Below are positions 13,533 through 25,171 of a stretch of 64,000 bases of DNA, one piece after another. The stretch is from Spirodela intermedia (Eukaryota; Streptophyta; Magnoliopsida; Alismatales; Araceae). A program made the position numbers and the translations under genes. The notes under the pieces were generated by a model. The model had not been told where the DNA came from. It saw only the letters and a list, made by a program, of their open reading frames with translations, and searched no databases. Location of the stretch: NCBI GenBank assembly GCA_902729315.2, contig LR746271.1, positions 1,575,501 through 1,639,500 of the forward strand, written 5' to 3'. Numbering within the stretch: the stretch's first letter is position 1; every line of letters starts with the position of its first letter.

Positions 13533-16500
13533 ATGGCTGGTGCACTGTTTCAGTCCACTGTGCTTCCAGAAGCTGTCGCAAATGGGAGGCATCCCCAAAT
13601 TCGAGGCTCGGGAAGATCCAGGAGGGGCGCCAGAATGTTGGCCACCATGGGAACACGCCCTCCCCAACTGGGGAGCTTCACTGGCCTGCGGAGCTCCAAT
13701 GCTCTGGACATGCGGTCTGACAGAAGCTTTCACTCCATCGTAGCCACTGCGATCATGGCGCCCCGAGGGAAAGCTAGCCGGGGAGTGGCTGTTGCCATGT
13801 TTGAACGCTTCACAGAGAAGGCCATTAAGGTTATCATGCTTGCCCAGGAGGAAGCTAGGAGACTGGGGCACAATTTTGTAGGCACCGAACAGATATTGTT
13901 GGGCCTTATTGGTGAAGGAACGGGCATAGCGGCCAAGGTTTTGAAATCGATGGGAATCAATCTGAAGGATGCCCGGGTGGAAGTCGAGAAAATTATCGGA
14001 AGGGGCAGCGGATTTGTGGCCGTGGAGATCCCATTCACTCCACGGGCTAAACGCGTGTTGGAGCTGTCTCTAGAGGAAGCCCGCCAACTTGGTAATCTTG
14101 TCTATTTTTATGCACAATTTCTCTCTGCATGTTATAATGATGATTTCGTCTGCTATTTAATATTCAGAAAACTGAACCAACAGAATTTTTGAAAATATTT
14201 CCTGATTTTTCTGCTCTGTGTTGATGCCATCTATGTGTAACTGTTTTCGTCTGTTATCCTTGGGCCTTCTTGTCCCCATCTCCTTGGAATGCTTCATAGA
14301 TAAGGATTCCCACAGTTGCTGCTGCATTTGCATGGAAGTATCGGATGAGTATCCTGTGGTTTCTTATGGCTTGATCTGATAAATAACTATTTCTGATTTA
14401 TTGAAACTGAGCAGTCTACGTGAGCGTGATAGTGAGGAATCCTTGCTCAAACCGGCCTTATTCATGTTGATATTCTTTCAGGTCACAATTACATAGGATC
14501 TGAGCACTTGCTGCTTGGACTGCTCCGCGAGGGTGAAGGTGTCGCTGCTCGTGTGCTTGAGAGCCTCGGAGCCGAGCCTGGCAACATTCGTACTCAGGCA
14601 AGCCCTGCATTTGGTTTCTGCATGGGACTGGCTGTTCTTGCCTGGTCTATGACAGCTGATTTGTGAAGATAACGTTTTCCACTTTCTGACCAGGTAATTC
14701 GCATGGTGGGAGAGAGCGCAGAGGTTGTCGGTGCTGGAGTGGGTGGAGGAAGCACTGGGAGCAAGATGCCTACCCTTGAGGAATATGGAACCAATCTGAC
14801 AAAGCTGGCTGAGGAGGTGGCCTTCTAATGGTTTTTTTTCTCCTTACCAGGTGATGATATTTTTGGTCAAACGGTGTTGCTGATGATGTCTGCTGCTGCC
14901 AGGGTAAGCTCGACCCGGTTGTTGGCAGGCAGGATCAGATAGAACGTGTGACTCAAATCCTGGGCAGGCGGACGAAGAACAACCCTTGCCTCATTGGGGA
15001 ACCCGGCGTCGGGAAGACGGCCATTGCCGAAGGCCTCGCCCAGCGGATTGCCAATGGTGATGTTCCGGAGACGATTGAAGGAAAGAAGGTGGGTTTCTCC
15101 CTCATCTCCCATTTTTCGGCGAACTCCATAACTTGTGATGTCTGTCTGGAGATTTGTTGGCTGCTTGGTGATGAATCTGTTCGACGCAGGTGATCACGCT
15201 CGATATGGGTCTTCTGGTTGCTGGCACAAAGTATCGCGGAGAGTTTGAAGAGAGATTGAAGAAATTGATGGAGGAAATCAAGCAGAGTGATGAGATAATT
15301 CTCTTCATTGATGAGGTGCACACACTAATCGGAGCAGGGGCCGCTGAGGGCGCCATTGATGCAGCTAACATCCTCAAGCCAGCTCTTGCGAGAGGTGAAC
15401 TCCAGGTAATGCCAGTTTGCTTGAACCTTCTCCAAGCTTACTGAACTGCTCATATGAGATTTCCTAATCTGCATCCAACACTGCAATGAGATTGTTAGTC
15501 TTTATTCTCTTTTTTTTTTTTTATCAACTTGAAATGCCAGTGGCTCCTTCCATTATCTAATCGTCTTGTTGCTTGAGGATCTTGTTTCCATGAATCTCCA
15601 TGTTATCAGATGATGATTATGTTGATCTTGACTGGGAATTTCTCCATTTTTATCCTCTTCCGACATCAATACATTTAAATCCTGAGCTTCTCTCTGGGGT
15701 CTGGTTGTAGTGCATTGGAGCAACAACCCTTGATGAGTATCGGAAGCATATAGAGAAGGATCCTGCTCTGGAGAGGAGGTTTCAGCCGGTGAAGGTGCCT
15801 GAGCCGACAGTTGACGAGACGATACAGATTCTGAAGGGACTGCGGGAACGATATGAGATTCACCACAAGCTGCACTACACCGACGACGCCATAGTCGCTG
15901 CTGCACAACTCTCGCATCAGTACATCAGGTTAGTATATTTTCCTGAAAACCAACCAGATCCATGCTCAGTTCAGCTCTTCTTCCTTTTATTTTTATTTTT
16001 ATTTTTCTGGGTCATGATGAAAAGTTTTTAATCTTTTTTAATGTATTTTTTAAAATTAATTAAAATACATTTATGGGTTCCTGAGAATCATTTACAACTT
16101 TTTTCACGTCAGCTGGCCGTTTCTAGAAAAAAATATATTTATTAAATATAATTCGGTCTATGCCAAAATCATGGACTGAATGAGACTTTGGGCACGAAAA
16201 TCATGTACCTCTCCTAATGGTTGTTGTGATCATGTTGGTTGTCAGCGATCGATTTCTCCCGGACAAAGCCATTGACTTGATCGATGAAGCTGGCTCCCGT
16301 GTCAGGCTTCGCCATGCCCAGGTGCTCCTTTTTTGTTTTTTTTCTGATTTTTTCACCTTTTTTCACATGTATGTCTTCCTACTGTAAGAACTGAGAAGGT
16401 GAGATTCTCTCCCCTGCAGCTCCCGGAGGAAGCCAGGGAGCTCGACAAGGAGCTCCGGCAGATCACGAAGGAGAAGAACGAGGCCATCCGCGGCCAAGAC

Positions 16501-18187
16501 TTTGAGAAGGTGAAGACATTGACCCCCTCCTAGTTGGCCGCACAATTGACTTTTTTTTTCCTCTCAGCCAAAGAGAGTTTGATCTTTTTTCTTTTCTTCT
16601 CGCAACCGTTGACTGTGGTAGCATCTCTTCTCCTTCTCGAAGTCTTGGCCGCAGAACTTGAGTTTTTATTTCCCCCTCAGCCGAAGAGTTTACTTCAATT
16701 TTTCTTCTTCTGTTAACCGTTGACTGTGCTGAGAATCTCTTGACTTTCTACAAGTCTTGGCCTCAGAATTGACTCCCTCCCCCAAGCCGAAGAAGAGTTT
16801 GATTCAAATTTTTTTCTTATTCTTTCAACCGTTGACTGTCCTGGGCATCTCTTCTTCACCTTCTCAAAGTCTTGCCTCCCCCCTGCCCCCCCCCCCCAAA
16901 GAATTGAACTTTTCCCCCCCGGAACTTTTCCCACCTTCTCGTCACGACCGTTGAGTGTGCTGAGCATCATCCCCTCGCGTTGACCCTGGGCAGGCGGGAG
17001 AGCTGCGAGACAGAGAGATGGAGCTCAAGGCCCAGATCTCGGCCCTGATCGACAAGGGCAAGGAGATGTCCAAGGCGGAGACCGAGGCCGGAGAGTCAGC
17101 GGGACCTGTCGTCACGGAGGCAGACATCCAGCACATCGTCTCCTCCTGGACGGGCATCCCCGTGGAGAAGGTCTCCAGCGACGAATCCGACCGCCTGCTG
17201 AAGATGGAAGAGACGCTCCACACGCGGATCATCGGGCAGGACGAGGCGGTGAAGGCCATCAGCCGCGCCATCCGGCGAGCTCGCGTGGGGCTCAAGAACC
17301 CTAATCGCCCCATCGCCAGCTTCATCTTCTCCGGCCCCACGGGAGTGGGGAAATCAGAGCTGGCCAAGTCGCTTGCTGCGTACTACTTCGGCTCGGAGGA
17401 GGCGATGATCCGGCTGGACATGAGCGAGTTCATGGAGCGCCACACCGTCTCGAAGCTCATCGGCTCGCCGCCGGGATACGTCGGCTACTCCGAGGGCGGT
17501 CAGTTGACGGAGGCCGTTCGCCGGCGGCCGTACACCGTTGTCCTCTTCGACGAGATCGAGAAGGCTCATCCGGACGTCTTCAACATGATGCTGCAGATCC
17601 TGGAAGATGGCCGGCTGACGGATAGCAAGGGCCGGACTGTGGATTTCAAGAACACGCTCCTGATCATGACCTCCAATGTCGGCAGCAGCGTGATCGAGAA
17701 GGGCGGCCGCAGGATCGGATTCGACCTGGACTACGACGAGAAGGACAGCAGCTACAACCGGATCAAGAGCCTGGTCACCGAGGAGCTGAAGCAGTACTTC
17801 CGCCCCGAGTTCCTGAACAGGCTCGACGAGATGATCGTCTTCCGGCAACTGACGAAGCTGGAGGTGAAGGAGATCGCCGACATCATGCTCAAGGAGGTCT
17901 TCGATCGGCTCAGGGCGAAGGAGATCGAGTTGCAGGTCACGGAGCGCTTCCGCGAGCGGGTGGTCGACGAGGGATACAACCCTAGCTACGGCGCAAGGCC
18001 GCTCCGGCGGGCGATAATGCGGCTCCTGGAAGACAGCCTCGCAGAGAAGATGCTCGCAGGAGAGATCAAGGAGGGCGACTCTGCCATCATCGACGTCGAC
18101 GCCGATGGCAATGTCTCCGTCCTCAGCGGCGCCGCCGCGGCCGGTGGCGGTGGCGTCCTCCCCGACGAGGCGGCGATCCCCGTCTGA
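13533..18187 (+). CDS. CLPC: Chloroplast Hsp100 chaperone ClpC
   Basis: Nine exons: 13533-14091, 14482-14597, 14694-14816, 14903-15088, 15190-15405, 15711-15928, 16246-16321, 16420-16509 and 16994-18187 (2778 nt, 925 aa, close to the roughly 930 aa of plant ClpC). It is the AAA+ unfoldase that feeds substrates to the stromal Clp protease and drives protein import at the inner envelope. The N-terminus (MAGALFQST...) is a Ser/Arg-rich transit peptide of about 80 residues. A Clp-N double repeat follows ([20 protein letters not shown]). D1 has Walker [10 protein letters not shown] and Walker [11 protein letters not shown]. The UVR-like linker is encoded by exons 8-9. D2 has Walker [10 protein letters not shown] and [12 protein letters not shown]. 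The ATG at 13533 is chosen because it starts the transit peptide. Intron 2 uses a GC donor, and intron 8 carries an unusual repeat described separately. Confidence 0.97.
14598..14693 (+). other. GC-AG intron 2 of ClpC
   Basis: Exon 2 ends ...ACTCAG and the intron begins GCAAGC. The acceptor ends ...GACCAG before GTAATTCGC. Only this junction joins NIRTQ to VIRMVGE as in all plant ClpC proteins, and no GT donor fits the frame. The CAG|GCAAG context is the strong consensus typical of functional GC donors. Confidence 0.9.
16536..16970 (+). repeat. About 111-bp tandem repeat filling ClpC intron 8
   Basis: The phrase ACCGTTGACTGT recurs at about 16604, 16715 and 16827, and a variant (ACCGTTGAGTGT) occurs near 16947, giving periods of about 111, 112 and 120 bp. 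Each unit holds a CTTCTC-AAGTCTTGGCC block, a CAGAA-TTGA block and a GCCGAAGAGTTT block. The first block is the reverse complement of the end of exon 8; see findings. Confidence 0.85.
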
Positions 18188-18793
18188 TCGATTTTTGCCC
18201 CCACGGCGACGTTCATTAGTCGGCAGCTTCTTTTTCTTTTTTTTCTCCATTTTGATTGGTGAAGATGGGATTTCTTTTTTTAATCTCGATTTAATTCGCC
18301 AAAGTCATATCCAGGGTCAAAAAAGGGAAAATAAATATAATTAAATATAAAGTCGTGTACTTTTTATTATCAAAAATTAATTAATCGGGGAGATTCCTTT
18401 ATGCACGTGGTTGACGGTTACCGGCAGCCGCGTGGACAACTGTGAGCCGTTCGATGAGACCAAGATGATATCCTGGCCGTTCAAGTGGGGAGAAACCGCA
18501 ACGGTCGTGTTGGCGTCTCTCTCTCTCACTCTCTCTCTGCGCACCAGGGAGAGGTGAAAACGGGAGAAAACAGGAGAAAACAGGATGGGAAATTCGGAGA
18601 TCGACCCCCGTGCCCCCCCTTCCTTTCTTCTTCTTCTCAGTGCCAGATCTGGCCCCCGACAAACCCTAGATCCACATTGAGAAGTAGAGCAGATCGAGAA
18701 GACCTGCACAAATCCCACCGCTGCGAATTCTTGGCGAGGGCAGCTTGTCCGTGGTCGAGAGGTCTGACCGGGTAAATTTTCCCGGATTTCGCC
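18188..18793. other. ClpC 3' flank and promoter/leader of next gene
   Basis: AT-rich 3' flank with poly-T runs to about 18390, then a GC-richer stretch leading to the ATG at 18794. A telomere-box-like AAACCCTAG lies at about 18662, a common element in plant leaders. Long open frames on either strand here are not like any protein family. Confidence 0.5.
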
Positions 18794-20905
18794 ATGGGCT
18801 CCGCTCAGTCCTCCCGAGAAATGGAGGACGACGACGAGGAAGAAGAAGAAGAAGATGAGGAGGAAGATGAGGACGAGCGAAAGATTCCGAAGCCCATCAA
18901 CAAGAAGGTCCTCGAGCAGGAACCAGAGATCCTCCCGTGCCGCGCATCGGCGTCCCCTCTCTCCCCGCAGCTCTCCCTTGTAGGGACTCCGAGGGTCCCC
19001 AGCGGGCCTTCTATCAAGGTTTGGGATCCCTGCAATGTGCTGGCGCCGGCGCCGGTCTTCTCGAGGGGTTTCGGGCCGTCGGATTCGTTTGGGGAAAGTG
19101 GAGATCGGGTCATCGAGGTTTTCCTTATCAGCCACGGAGAGTGCAGCCTCACCCATCGCCCAGATCTCATCGGCGGTCGGTGGCCTGCGGCAGGGTTGAC
19201 CGGGAATGGAGAGCGTCAAGCGCGGGCTCTGGCTGTGTTCCTCAATTCTCAGGGAGTCCGCTTCAATGCCGTCTACAGTTCGCCATTGGATCGAGCGATG
19301 GCGACGGCAGCTGCCATTTGCCGGGTAACGACGCAGAAAACCCCTTTATTTCAGAAGGATTCATCCTGCATGGCCAAAATTGGCTAATTTGGTAACTCAA
19401 ATCTCTCAGTTCAGCTGTTCTGCGAATTTCACCATAATTACTGCAAAAAAAATTGTGGAACTCAAAGAAATTGGGGGATAAAAATAACATTATATCTATA
19501 ATGTTTTTTTCATCTCATTGATTTGTGGATTTTTTATAGACTAGCGAGTAGCTCCAAGAGCCATTGATGATGTGTTTTGGACTGGCATCTTTAATTTTTC
19601 TTGGCACACTCTAATCAACGTGCTTTTTTATCTTTATCTGGAATTTTGAAGAGCACAGATGCATTCAATCAGATCACTTTCCCTCTTCTGTCTGGCTTTT
19701 GGTTCATACGATGCTAAACTCAGTTTGCGCGCCCCCCCTTCTTTCATTCATATGCCTTCCAGATTTTTTTCTGGGGGACTCATTGGCTGACATGAATGAG
19801 GTCCAGGGCACTCAATTGGATCATAAATCTGCTTTTTGAAAGTGTTATTTAATATGGATATATATATCATTGCTCACTGAAATATGATGAGAATGAGTGG
19901 AAAAGGGTCGGCAAGGGGATGTGTAGAAATTAATGCATAAGGTTGAGTGAGAAAGGGGGAATGCTAGGACGAACAGCATCCCAAGAAAGGCAGTTGAATT
20001 AGGGCGGCGAGTTGTCTCTCTCAAAGGGAAGACTGCTACATTATCTCACACTTTTTCAGCATATGCTAATAATGGCTGCATATTGTTCCTAGTCAGAGTA
20101 GAAAATTGGAAGCTCTAACCACGAGAGAAGAGATAAGAAATTGGCAACAAAAAAAAAAACTCTGTGAAGTATCCTTTGTTGTATGAACCATCCAAATGAG
20201 GTAAACTTTTCTGCGATTGGCATGCAGGAGCTGGGTTTCTCGAAGGAGGAGATTCAGTCCTCGGATTCTCTCACCGAAATGAGCCAGGGCCAGTGGGAGG
20301 GATGCCATCGGTCGGAGGTCTACACCCCCCACATGGTGAGCCTCATTGAGCAGACGCAACCAGACTTCTGTGCCCCCTCTGGGGAGTCGCTGAGACAGGT
20401 GGAGTTCCGGATGGTCGAGTTCCTCAATCGGACGGTCCTCGGGATGCCAGAGAAGTTTTTGGCGGGTGATCACTTGCTCCATCAGAACGATGGCAAGGAC
20501 TTCTCCCGCCAGGGCTCCACCAGCTCCGCCCAAGACCGCAACGGGCAATTTCTCTCTCAATGGGACCTCCTCCACAGGCATGGGAGGCAGGGTGTCACTA
20601 GAAAGAGGTCTGGAAAGAGCCGGCTCCAGTTTGTGGCCACTGGGGACAACGAGGCTGAGGAGGAGCTCTCCCCAAGGGATGCAAGCAACGAAGCGAGCGG
20701 CACCCGAGGCACAGTCCCGGCCATTGCCATCTTCTCTCACGCCATGCCCATCAAGTGCCTCTTGGCAGGCCTTCTTGGCTGCAGCCCGGCGGCTTCCAGT
20801 AGAATCTGTATAGACGACTCCTCTATATCTGTCCTGTGGCACTCGCCGAGGACTGGCTGGCAGATCAAGAGGCTCAATGACACCGCCCATCTGAGGCTCC
20901 TCTGA
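18794..20905 (+). CDS. Phosphoglycerate-mutase-like (histidine phosphatase) protein
   Basis: Two exons, 18794-19324 and 20228-20905 (1209 nt, 402 aa), join ...AAAICR to ELGFSKEE. The protein belongs to the histidine phosphatase superfamily: first catalytic-His motif FLISHGECSL, then LTGNGERQARALA, the SSPLDRAMATA helix, LTEMSQGQWEG and the second His motif IFSHAMPIKCL. The usual RHGE is SHGE, so the Arg before the catalytic His is absent. The N-terminus MGSAQSS fits the N-myristoylation rule (Gly2, Ser6). A run of about 18 Asp/Glu follows, then a Pro/Ser-rich linker. A low-complexity, charged insert (about residues 260-320) separates the two halves of the fold. The substrate is unknown; membrane association is inferred from the N-terminus. 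Intron 1 (903 bp) holds no other gene. Confidence 0.85.
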
Positions 20906-21709
20906 CCAGAAGGAGGTGGGCCATATTTTGCTGAAATTGGGTCTTATTGTATTATACCGTGTTATTGTTACCATTTCCTCTATTGAATGGGTGATGGGGA
21001 AGCCCCTGTTGCAGGAGCATTGTGTGTAATTGCCTGCCAGGTAAGCAACCCCCATTTACCAATTTTATCAAAAATTAGGTTGAGGGCATCGATTTGATTG
21101 TGTTAATGTGCATTTTTTTCTTGTGATTTTTGTTTTTTTTTTCATTGCGTTATATCAAAAATGATGCTTCCGTAGAATCATTATATCCATGGATTCCATT
21201 GGGGCATGTGAGCATGCTGCATTGCTGATATTTTTTTCCAACTTGGGTTGAATGGTAGCTGTAAAACTGTTAAGTATGTAATATTGGCCTATATTTTTTA
21301 GGAAAATAGCGGTCTTTCGTTGTTTTGACATTTTCTCTCTCTAAAATCCCTTTCTAATAAGACATTTTCGTTGGCATTTTGTAGGAAAATAGCACCCCTT
21401 AATGCTGGATACTTCCTCACCCTTTCAGCAGTCAACGTTTCCCACTTAAGTGGAGAGTGGCTGTAAAGATACTAAATATGTGATATTAAATTGCTGGATT
21501 TTTTATAAGAAAATAGCACTCCATCGATGTTCAGGTTTTTCTCACACTAGGTTGCAGTGGTGAAGATTAATATTTTCCCGAATAAGTAAATATTATTTGA
21601 TAATTTCTAAGTTAAAAAAAAAAAGAAATGTCAACCAGTATTAGGTCTGTAGATATTCTTTCGTAGCCACTAAGCCACCCAAGCAGTAAGACTTCCCTCA
21701 GGGGGACGT
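20906..21709. repeat. Intergenic DNA with degenerate repeat
   Basis: AT-rich 3' flank of the preceding gene. Two related blocks (GGCTGTAAA...AATATGT/TATGT...GAAAATAGC) occur at about 21255-21308 and 21460-21520, with a third GAAAATAGC near 21385. No gene is seen. Confidence 0.4.
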
Positions 21710-22503
21710 TCATCCACTGAACAAGAAGAACAGACGTGATTTCAGCCTGGAAAGAGGGAACGCCCTCGTCTTCTTCTTCTTCTTCTCGCCGCTGTCTGAG
21801 AGCTCCCTCAGCTTCGCATGCAGCGCTTCGTTCTCGCAATTTAACCTATCGTGTTCACGCCGGAGGGCTCTACTCTCCTCTGTCATCCTCTCCACCTGAA
21901 CCTGCAGGACCCTGTTGGTCTCTCTCTTCTCGTCGTTCCTCCTCGCCAGCTCCCCCAGAAGGCGCTCTACAAGCCTCGACATCTCCACGGAGGACGAGAT
22001 CCGCCGCTCCAACGCACCGGAAACCAACTCGAAGGCGGGTTCCCCGCTCCGCTTCGTCCTCTCCTCCGTCTCTTCTGCTTCCAGGCTGCTGCGATGGGAG
22101 AGGGAGATGGAGAGTTTGGATTCGATTCCGGATTTCTGATCCGAGTCGGACGATGCTGGAGAGGCGAGGCGGCTGCAGAACCCGGCGAGAGAACGGTATG
22201 AGGTGTAGACGGCATCCACTCTCTTCAGGAGCTCCGTCTTCTCCTTGAGGAACTGGTCTCCGTCTTCTTGCTGGATCAGCGTTACGATTGCTCTCACATT
22301 CTCATCCAACTCTGCGGAAATATCATAAAAATGATAATCAGAAAACTCTCTCTCTCTCTCTCTCTCTCATCGGACCCATGCTCAGTGCAACTAAAATTTT
22401 TGTGGGTCTCCCTCTCTTTCTCGATCGAACCCATGCACAGTGCAACTAAAACTTTTGTGGGTCTCTCTCTCCCGATCGATCCCATGCTCAGTGAAACTAA
22501 AAC

Positions 22504-22538
<35 letters not shown>

Positions 22539-22683
22539 CCCCTCTTTCCCATCATAGTAGGAAAGCAGGAAAGAAGGGAGGAGGGGGAGCTGTAATCGAC
22601 TCACCTGCCAGAGTGAAGGGAATCCACGACAGGTCCTCTGGGCTGCTCCAGCGCGAAGAGTACAGAGAGTTCCGATGCTCCAT
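21710..22683 (-). CDS. Small NAB-domain (NETWORKED/KIP1-like) coiled-coil protein
   Basis: Two minus-strand exons, 22683-22605 and 22311-21710 (681 nt, 226 aa). The join reads FTLAE|LDENVRAIV. Residues about 10-80 match the second half of the NAB actin-binding domain of the plant NETWORKED family (SW....TLAELDENVRAIVTLI, then a Glu/Lys stretch ending VDAVYTSYRSLA), but the family's usual triple-Trp start is missing. The middle is acidic and Ser-rich. Residues about 130-205 form a heptad-rich coiled coil (VERLLGELARRNDEKRE... NEALHAKLRELSD). The tail is basic, GEKKKKKTRAF. The ATG at 22683 is the first after an in-frame TGA. The family links membranes or organelles to actin; whether this diverged domain still binds actin is open. 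The intron contains (CT)n tracts. Confidence 0.75.
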
Positions 22684-23919
22684 GGATGGCTCCTGTGAGA
22701 GGACCAGCAGCAGCAGGTAAGAGGAAACCCCAGACCTTCGTCACTCCGGCGTTCGCAGGTTGAAGAGGGAGGAGGAAACCGCTTCCCAAGAATGAGGAAC
22801 CGAAATCTCGGGCGTCTCCGCCATTAAAGGCTGAGTAAAACGGAAATCTGCGTTCCGCTGCTTCATCTCGCACTTGGAAATGGTGCGGATTCTCGAAATC
22901 TGAAAGCTTTCGCTGAGATTTGGAACCGTTCGCTCGAAAACAGGCCGAGGAAGATGATAGCAACGGATTCCTCGCCGATGATTTCTCCCTCCTCCCTCCC
23001 TTCCCTCTTCTAATGGAGCGCAGACGCGAGGTATCATCTCTCTCCTACACCGCAGCCGTTGTCCAGTCGAAAGCGGATTTTCGATATTATCCTATGAATT
23101 TATTCTACATTACTGATCATACCCATCCATCTCGCGTTCAGATCTGTAATTCTACCTTTACTTGTAAACATAAAAAAATAAAATTAGATAAATAAATCAT
23201 CTGAAAAACGATTATAGGAAAAATGATAACTGTTTATAACTCATTAATGAAAATGATTTTTTTCCTGTAATATATTGCCACATATATGAGCATGCGACCA
23301 CTCGTTGGAAACATAATTGGAAGAGGAGCAAGATTGAAGAAAAACATTCGTCAAAATTCGATTTTTTCTATTTTTTATGATGTTTACAATATGAAAAAAA
23401 ACGTATTTCATGTTTAAATTTCTGGCCCCAGCGCTGCCCAATAAGGACAGAAAACTAGCCGTTGTAGTGACGTTACGACCCGTTAATATGAGCAAAAAAC
23501 GGGCCTTCCGCCAAGATTAGGGCTTCTCACGCCCGCCCCCACCTTCTTACTCCTTGGAGAGAGATAAAGATCTTCATCCTTGAGCGCCCAAGGAGCAAGA
23601 AGATCACTCCTTCTCAAGCCCTCTCCTCAACGACTCCAACCTGCATTGGAAGCTTCCTCCATTCAAGAGTAAGGTTTCTCACGTTAAGGAAGCGACAGGC
23701 CGATTTGGTGAGGGCAATCGCTCTTCGTTCCATGCATTGTTCCAGTGCGTTCTTACCTCAGTCTTTGCTAGGAATCATCTTCAAATCTTGTGTTGAATCA
23801 GGATTATTTGTGTCCAACGGCTGAGAGGCAAGAACACGTAAAGAGCCCCTCAGAGTTTACTTTGTGCATAGAAAGTAACATCTCTAGAGGAGCAGATTTT
23901 ATGGGTAGCTTACGTTGAC
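22684..23919. other. Promoter of NAB gene, then gene-free DNA
   Basis: GC-moderate to about 23045, then AT-rich. Nothing coding is supported. From about 23520 the sequence becomes the upstream part of the decayed retroelement described next. Confidence 0.4.
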
Positions 23920-24830
23920 CTTCGCTATTTACTGGATCTAATTATACATTTTGGAAAGTTCGTATGAGAATATTCATTCGCGCCACAAATTTTAGTTCAC
24001 GGAAAGTGATCACAAATGGCCCATAACTCAGAGAAGATTCAAGGGCCTTCAGAGGATCAGAGAAACAGACTATTGTCTCTGAATTCCAAGGCCATCCATT
24101 TTTTTATATTGTGCTCTAGATATGAATCAGTTCATTCGCATTTCAAACTGTGGTAAAGCGAAAGAAATCTGGGATAAGCTTGAAATTATCTATGAAGGAA
24201 CTCCACAAGTGAAGAAGGCCAGAATAGGTCACTTGCTTCGTAAGTATTGAATTATTTTCAATGCAGGACAATGAATCAGTCTCAGTTGTGCTCCTTAGGT
24301 TATGTTGCATTATAAATGAATTGAAATGTTTGGGTAAAGAGTAGAAAAATTTGGATCTAAATTGGAATTTTTTGTCAAATCTCCCATCTTCTTGGAACTC
24401 CAAGGTCACTGCGATTGAGGCAGCAAAAGATTTGGTCAAACTATCATTCGATGAGCTCATTGGAAACTTACTTACATATAAAATTAGATTGCGTGAGGAT
24501 TCGGAATCTTCAGAAAAGCCTCCTACCAAGTCTCTTGTTGACAAGAAAGTGCATGAAATAACGAAAGAAAATGAAGTAGCTCGTTAGGAATGCAAGAAGA
24601 AAGCTACATGGATCAGCGAAGATTGTTCCTCTTCCGAATCAGGAGGAGGGATTGCAGATATATGCTTAACAGCCCTGGAAACTGAGGTACAAGCCAATGA
24701 ATCTGAGGCTAAAACCTTTGTTTATGAGATACATTAATTGATTTCTGCACTAGTTTAAGCCTACAAGAAAACTAAACAGGAAATTAAAATTCTGACCAGA
24801 GAAAATAAAAGTCTAAAAGTAGTTTATTTG
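23920..24830 (+). pseudogene. Decayed Copia-type retrotransposon gag
   Basis: Translated pieces read PSLFTGSNYTFWKVRMRIF, then a DKLEIIYEGTPQVKKARIG region, then LSNLPSSWNSKVTAIEAAKD and SFDELIGNLLTYKI, and a degraded Lys/Glu-rich tail. This order is that of plant Ty1/Copia gag (the UBN2-type region). Stops and frame shifts interrupt it at several points, so it is not functional. No protease, integrase or reverse transcriptase motif follows, and no clear LTRs are seen. Confidence 0.7.
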
Positions 24831-25140
24831 GTATACTTCTTACAATAATATGAGATCATTCGTTCTATAAATCGGTTGTTTGATTCTTCACATCAAGCCG
24901 TCCATTTATATCAGATACCGGGGTTCACAGTGAAAATATTTCAGCTGATATCTGACAATGTCAGTGCTTATTTTATGCAAATTTCTATTATATTGCCAAA
25001 CAACGAGAGAAAAGTTTCCTATGTGCATACAATCACAGATCATTTTGGAAAATTCCTCGGAGACATTCAATTAGAATCATATCAAAATATTAGAAAAACC
25101 TTAGTGTATATCAGATCGATGTATATCAAACTAAACCTTA

Positions 25141-25171
25141 AGATTGATGGTCGATTCCCAACCATCAATCT
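25141..25171. repeat. Perfect 11-bp hairpin
   Basis: AGATTGATGGT and its exact reverse complement are separated by 9 nt. It lies among copies of TATATCAG in retroelement-derived DNA. Confidence 0.8.

Noticed and set aside
17354-18250. 298-codon minus-strand frame
   Set aside because: Antisense of the last ClpC exon; composition only.
18377-19219. 280-codon minus-strand frame
   Set aside because: Overlaps the plus-strand exon encoding the acidic N-terminus; the frame reads low-complexity Ser/Arg with no domain.
20093-21055. 320-codon minus-strand frame
   Set aside because: Antisense shadow of the phosphoglycerate-mutase-like exon 2.
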